Source: DASUPK01 sp963801055 (GTDB taxonomy: Bacteria > Actinomycetota > Thermoleophilia > Solirubrobacterales > 70-9). From it: a DNA stretch of 64,000 bases. Positions 60,438-64,000 of this stretch are shown here, piece after piece (the first letter of the stretch is position 1; each line of letters opens with the position of its first letter). The DNA is taken from contig CAWDDE010000001.1 in assembly GCA_963801055.1 (NCBI GenBank), forward strand, positions 62,001 through 126,000, given 5' to 3'. A program made the position numbers and the translations under genes. Below the pieces are notes generated by a model. That model did not search any database. It was not told the DNA's origin and saw only the letters and a program-made list of their open reading frames with translations.

Positions 60438-61093
60438 TGGTCGAGCTGCCCCAGGAGTGGGAGGTCGCGCCCGAGCCCGGCTGGGTCGAGCCTGCTTTGG
60501 CCGAGGAGTTCCCGGGGCTCTCGATCGTCGCCACGGTGCTCGAAGCCCCCACCGGCCGGAGCCCCGAGGCGCTCAGGGAGCGGCTACGTTCGCTCAGCGA
60601 CCGGATCGCCGGACCGCAGGCGATCCAGCTTCGCCAAAAGCCGATCCCCTGGGCCTACCGCGTCTTCTTCCGTCACATCGGCCTCGACCCCGACACCACG
60701 CGCACTCCGATCGAGCAGCTGATCTTCGAGCGCATCCACGACGGGCGTTTCAAGAGCCGCAATCGCGTCGACGACGCGCTGACGATCGGGATGGTGGAGG
60801 TCGGCGTCGCGGTGCGAGCGTTCGATGCCGACCGCGTCGAGGGACGCGTCGGCCTCCGGCGCTCCGCCGAGCGGGAGGGATTCGAAGGGCGGGTGTCGCC
60901 GCTCCCGGAGGGCACGATCGTCATCGCGGACGAGCGGCGGCCGCTCGGAATCCTGTTCGAACGCACCGCCGAGGGGCGTGGGGTGAGGAGGGGAACGGGC
61001 AGGGTGATGCTGGTCGCGATCGGGGTGCGTGGCGTGCCCGACATCGCGCTCGAGGAGGCTTTGTGGGTGGCGTGCAGCGCCCTCCGCGCGTAG
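60437..61093 (+). CDS. B3/B4 domain protein (phenylalanyl-tRNA synthetase beta-like domain)
   Basis: This 218-residue stand-alone protein resembles the B3/B4 domain: IPWAYRVFFRHIGLDPDTTR near residue 75, IEQLIFERIHDGRFKSRNRV, and a domain end with VMLVAIGVRGVP. In full synthetases the B3/B4 domain helps edit mischarged tRNA. Free-standing versions may act as trans-editing factors or on other amino-acid substrates, but this is not proven. The ATG overlaps the stop of the thioredoxin-fold gene (TGATG). The C-terminal half is Arg- and Val-rich. Confidence 0.72.
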   Translation: MVELPQEWEVAPEPGWVEPALAEEFPGLSIVATVLEAPTGRSPEALRERLRSLSDRIAGPQAIQLRQKPIPWAYRVFFRHIGLDPDTTRTPIEQLIFERIHDGRFKSRNRVDDALTIGMVEVGVAVRAFDADRVEGRVGLRRSAEREGFEGRVSPLPEGTIVIADERRPLGILFERTAEGRGVRRGTGRVMLVAIGVRGVPDIALEEALWVACSALRA

Positions 61094-61129
61094 ACTGGAG
61101 GCACTCGGCATTCGTAGAGGAGGCCCAGA

Positions 61130-61726
61130 TTGCCGCAGGAGTTGCTCGAACGCCGCGAGCTTGACGAGGTGCAGATCGCGCCCGACGAGGACCTGGTTGT
61201 TACGCGACGGCGCTCCGCCGGCGAAGCCGAGGAGCGACCCGATTTGTTCTTGCCCAAGGGCCTCGACACGGTCCTCTACGAGCACGACGAGCGCGCCGCG
61301 CGCGCCGACCTCCGCCGTCAGATCGCCGCGATGGAGCTCGTGCTCGCCCGGCTTTTCGGCTCCGCCTTCCCTCGCAAGGGGATCGACTTCGCGGTTGCCG
61401 GAATGGGCGGGCCGCGCCTTCTATCGGTGGACGAGCTCGAGCGGGTGCGGGACGGCCTCGCCGCTCGCATCCAGGACGTCCGTGGTCGTCTCCACGACGC
61501 CGCCTACGTCGAGGAGAAGAACCGCGAGCTGATCGAGGACATGACGGCGGATCCGGCCTCGCACAAGTGGGTTCGCGTGAACAACGCGGACATCGGCGAG
61601 CCCGGCTGCAAGCACTGGCACTCCACGCCGAAGTGGGGCCCGCTCGGCCTGCTGCTCGGATGGTGGCGGGTCAAGATCTCCTCCGGTTGTCCGTTAGCCA
61701 AGGGGCTCCGGCCCCCTGATCACTGA
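61130..61726 (+). CDS. conserved hypothetical protein with Cys/His/Trp-rich C-terminus
   Basis: TTG 61130 has GAGGAGG 7 bases upstream. The 198-residue protein has a helical charged body (RRQIAAMELVLARLFGSAFP and AARIQDVRGRLHDAAYVEEK) and a distinctive end, VRVNNADIGEPGCKHWHSTP followed by KWGPLGLLLGWWRVKISSGC. The Cys and His spacing (GCKHWH...SGC) could bind a metal. I do not recognise a named family. TAGACT at 61091-61096, overlapping the previous stop codon, may be a -10 element. The ATG of the next gene overlaps its stop region. Confidence 0.6.
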   Translation: MPQELLERRELDEVQIAPDEDLVVTRRRSAGEAEERPDLFLPKGLDTVLYEHDERAARADLRRQIAAMELVLARLFGSAFPRKGIDFAVAGMGGPRLLSVDELERVRDGLAARIQDVRGRLHDAAYVEEKNRELIEDMTADPASHKWVRVNNADIGEPGCKHWHSTPKWGPLGLLLGWWRVKISSGCPLAKGLRPPDH

Positions 61727-62292
61727 TGGCGACGAAGCGACAGCGCCGCAAGCGGCGGCGGCGCGGGACAGAGGGCCGGCCGGCCGCTCCGCGCGCGACT
61801 GATGGCGTTTCGCTACCGGGGCAGACGACGTCGGAATCACCCAAACGGCGTGACCCGGTAGCGCTCGCTACCGGCGGCGCGGATCCGGTCGTCCGGCCCG
61901 CCCATCGGCGCCCCGGCGACCGCCCTCGAGCCCCCTGGGGCTCTTTCCCGCTCTCGGAGATGGTCGTCTTCGTCGGCGTCGTGGTGCTGATCGCGGGGTT
62001 CTTCGTCGCACCCCCGCAGGGCTTCGTGATGATCGCCGTCGGACTCGGCCTCGGCTCTCTGGCCGGGCTCGAGCTGTCGGTACGGGAGCACTTCGCCGGC
62101 TACCGCTCCCACACGCTGCTTCTCTCCGCAGCCATCGGGGTGCCCATCTTCGGTGTCCTCTTCGTCGCGACCAGGATCAGCACGCCGATCTGCGTTGCGG
62201 CCGGCGTCGTGGCGTTCGGGGGCTCCGCCTGGCTCTTCACTCAGGCCTTCCGCCGGCGCTCCGGCGGAGCCCTCTTCCGCCTCAGAGGTTGA
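61726..62292 (+). CDS. hypothetical membrane protein
   Basis: The 188-residue product has a very basic start (KRQRRKRRRRG), about 70 polar residues, then four hydrophobic segments: VVFVGVVVLIAGFFVA, VMIAVGLGLGSLAGLEL, LLLSAAIGVPIFGVLFVA and ICVAAGVVAFGGSAWLF. The N-terminal part is likely cytoplasmic. No family is recognised. It begins at the last base of the preceding gene and is co-oriented with it. It converges with the IHF gene. Confidence 0.6.
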   Translation: MATKRQRRKRRRRGTEGRPAAPRATDGVSLPGQTTSESPKRRDPVALATGGADPVVRPAHRRPGDRPRAPWGSFPLSEMVVFVGVVVLIAGFFVAPPQGFVMIAVGLGLGSLAGLELSVREHFAGYRSHTLLLSAAIGVPIFGVLFVATRISTPICVAAGVVAFGGSAWLFTQAFRRRSGGALFRLRG

Positions 62293-62323
62293 TCGGCCCG
62301 CCCCTCGCGGGCCCGCGACACCG

Positions 62324-62755
62324 CTAGTTCAGCCGGCTCGCCAGCTTCGCTTCGAGGGCGGCGACGAGGATCCGCCGCTGCCGCTCGGTCAGAGTGCCGA
62401 CCCTCTTGCCCTCGCTGAGCGTGGCCGAGACAAGAAGCTTGCGGGAGCGGGCGCGGCCCCAGCGGCGCTGGCTGCAGAGCAGCTCGCTGAGGCTCATGCT
62501 CTCGGCCTCCCAGGGGGATTCCATGATCACCTCGGTGATGTTCCGACGACCGGCGGAGATGTCGCGCTTCAAGGTGGCACGGGCGAGGCGGACCTGGTTG
62601 GCACGGGCGAGCGCCTGCATGCACTGGGAGCTTCCCCGCTCCTTCGGCCTAGCCTGAGGCGAGCCGGTCGGATGCTCGACGACCGTGGGCTCGATCCGAC
62701 GATGCGGCATGGTCAGTGGGCGGGCAGGGGCAATCGTCGAAGCAGCAGACATCAT
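62324..62755 (-). CDS. integration host factor, actinobacterial type (mIHF)
   Basis: The C-terminal 95 residues match actinobacterial IHF: ALARANQVRLARATLKRDIS, AGRRNITEVIMESPWEAESM, LSELLCSQRRWGRARSRKLL and GTLTERQRRILVAALE. The family is a helical DNA-bending protein with a helix-two-turn-helix fold that shapes the nucleoid. This copy has about 45 extra N-terminal residues rich in Pro, Arg and Thr, from ATG 62755 or the adjacent ATG 62752, which follow AGGAGGGAG. An internal ATG (MQALARANQ) would give the usual length of about 98 residues. Its presence supports an actinobacterial origin. Confidence 0.88.
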   Translation of the reverse strand: MMSAASTIAPARPLTMPHRRIEPTVVEHPTGSPQARPKERGSSQCMQALARANQVRLARATLKRDISAGRRNITEVIMESPWEAESMSLSELLCSQRRWGRARSRKLLVSATLSEGKRVGTLTERQRRILVAALEAKLASRLN

Positions 62756-63077
62756 CTCTCCCTCCTGCTAGGTCAGGATTTTTGGCGGGTTCGTAACCGC
62801 CGAGCACCCAGTCACTCATAAATAAGAGCCGGGGGAAGTGGACGGTCCTCTCCTTACTTCATACCCGTCCGCTCCCTGCCCCGGAAGCGCGCGGCGAGGC
62901 GAAACTTATACGGCTCGCGCGCCGAGAATCAACACCCAAAAAATCATCCCGTTCGCTAAGAGCAGATCTTTTGTCGGGCGGCGATCGCCTCTCCGTCGCG
63001 ACCGTCGAGCAACTCGTCTTCCTACCCCTCCGATCGAGCCGGCGAAACCGGCCGGCGGATCGTTATCGGTTCGCTGG
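62756..63077. other. 322-base intergenic region upstream of the IHF gene
   Basis: It separates the IHF gene from the end of the oxoamine synthase gene. On the minus strand an AT-rich stretch (GGCTCTTATTTATGAGTGAC) is about 60 bases before the IHF start and is probably its promoter region. GGCGG-GTTCGTAA-CCGCC (62774-62791) is a 5-bp hairpin in the leader. A second AT-rich stretch lies at 62936-62975 (CACCCAAAAAATCATCC). I see no gene, repeat array or clear RNA in it. It could hold an unrecognised leader or small RNA. Confidence 0.35.
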
Positions 63078-64000
63078 CTAGCCCGTGGGCAGGTCCGGGA
63101 AGCTGCTCTTGACCTCGGCGAAGATCTCGAGCGCCCGGTCGAGGTGGTCGCGCTCGTGCGTCGCCATCAGGCTGGTCCGGAGCAGCGCGCCGCCCGGCGG
63201 GACCGCCGGGTGGAGTGCGACGTTCGTGTAGACGCCGGCCGCGAAGAGCGCTTTCCAGAGCATCACCGCCTGCCAGTCCTCGCCGACGATCACCGGGACG
63301 ACCGGGGTGGTCGCCTCGCTGCCGTCGGGGAGTGTTCCGGGCTCAACCACTCGCAGCCCGAGGTCGCGGAATCCCTGGCGCAGGTAGGAGGCGTTGTCGA
63401 GCAGCCGGGCCATCAGCTCGGGGCCGTCTGAGCGGATGATCCGCAAGCGCGCCCAGGGCGGCGCCGACGGCCGCAGGCACGGCCGAGGCGCTGAAGATGA
63501 AGGAGCGGGAGGCGATCCGCAGGTACTCGATCACCTCCTCGGAGCCGGCGATGAAGCCGCCGCAGGAGGCGAGGCTCTTCGAGAAGGTCCCCATGCGCAG
63601 GTCGACTTCCTCCTCCAGGCCGAACAGCTCGCAGGCGCCCGCCCCGCGCTTGCCGAGGACCCCGACACCGTGCGCCTCGTCGACCATCAGGCGGGCGCCG
63701 TGGCGGCGGCAGAGCTCGACGATCGGGGGCAGGTTGCAGACGTCACCCTCCATCGAGAAGACCCCGTCGACCACCACCAGGGTGCCGCTCTGATCGGCGG
63801 CCGCCCTCTCCAGCATCGTCTCCAGCTTGTCCATCCGGTTGTGTCGGAAGGGTCGGAGCCGGGCGCCGGAGAGCTTGCAGCCGTCGAGGATCGATGCGTG
63901 GTCGCCGGCGTCGCAGATCACGGTGTCGCGTGGCTCCAGGATCGCGCTGATCGCCCCCAGGTTCGACTGGTAGCCGGTCGTGAAGACGATCACGTCCTCG
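63078..64000 (-). pseudogene. alpha-oxoamine synthase (KBL/ALAS/serine palmitoyltransferase-like), partial and frameshifted
   Basis: This PLP enzyme runs off the window end at its N-terminal side. Visible parts are FTTGYQSNLGAISAILEPRD, a DHASILDG segment, MVDEAHGVGVLGKRG (PLP-binding Asp and His) and the lysine site GTFSKSLASCGGFIAGSEEV. Near 63450 the frame moves by one base: AVGAALGA continues as LRIIRSDGPELMARLLDNAS through HPAVPPGGALLRTSLMATH to the stop at 63078. The family condenses an amino acid with an acyl-CoA. The sequence seems nearest to 2-amino-3-ketobutyrate ligase and serine palmitoyltransferase types, but the acyl substrate is not decided. One extra T explains the break. Confidence 0.78.

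Noticed and set aside
62774..62800. tRNA-like T-arm (GGCGG-GTTCGTAA-CCGCC followed by GAGCACCCA)
   Set aside because: The loop has 8 bases instead of 7, and no matching acceptor, D or anticodon arms can be folded upstream.

Overview
The window is high-GC DNA from an actinobacterium-like genome, probably a soil lineage near the Thermoleophilia/Solirubrobacterales. This placement is an inference. It rests on an actinobacterial-type integration host factor (62324-62755), a DUF1918 protein, a PucR regulator, YrbE/Mce-type ABC genes, many GTG/TTG starts and several apparently leaderless promoters. I see no rRNA, tRNA, CRISPR array, insertion sequence or replication origin.

Region 1 (1-14579, minus strand) is catabolic. 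An aldehyde dehydrogenase, a double-hotdog MaoC protein and a metal-dependent amidohydrolase form one overlapping set. A complete branched-chain-amino-acid-type ABC importer (livK-H-M-G-F) follows. It runs directly into an intact pair of thiamine-diphosphate E1 dehydrogenase genes, a VOC protein, a TIM-barrel isomerase, a second frameshifted E1 alpha/beta locus, and a GMC oxidoreductase with its separate small subunit, cut by the window edge.

Region 2 (14647-36681, plus strand) is an aromatic-acid degradation island. It starts with a FadR-type GntR regulator and its palindromic operator. Next come a MetE-like methyltransferase, a folate-binding GcvT-like protein and an MFS importer, then 4-hydroxybenzoate hydroxylase (pobA), an SDR, a zinc alcohol dehydrogenase and an aryl-CoA ligase. 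A second GntR regulator precedes protocatechuate ortho-cleavage genes (pcaI-J-H-G-B-D-C), mostly overlapping. The run continues into five genes that look like a meta-cleavage route: a dehydrogenase, a VOC-type extradiol dioxygenase, a DUF6282-like hydrolase, a GalB-like hydratase and an RraA/GalC-like aldolase. A GMC oxidoreductase with fused small-subunit domain and an aldehyde dehydrogenase close the region. The thiolase PcaF is absent. A convergent pair (36686-39824, minus) encodes a benzoylformate-decarboxylase-like enzyme and an aldehyde dehydrogenase.

Region 3 (39957-53467) is mixed. It has full-length metE with a terminator, a small hypothetical protein, a ferredoxin-reductase-like flavoprotein and a minus-strand four-gene cluster (6-pyruvoyltetrahydropterin-synthase family, methyltransferase, family-4 glycosyltransferase, SDR) that suggests a modified pterin. 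Divergent from it, a truncated PII-like peptide is translationally coupled to a PucR regulator. Three tandem exported PQQ-type sugar dehydrogenases, a strong hairpin, a possible TetR fossil and a twice-frameshifted lipoprotein gene follow.

Region 4 (53647-64000) has two YrbE permeases and an MlaF-type ATPase without any Mce gene, a small winged-helix-like protein, a frameshifted MMPL transporter, a membrane-anchored thioredoxin-fold protein, a B3/B4-domain protein, two hypotheticals, the actinobacterial IHF gene and a partial, frameshifted alpha-oxoamine synthase.

About nine single-base frame breaks lie in otherwise well-conserved genes at both ends of the window, which may reflect sequence errors rather than gene decay.
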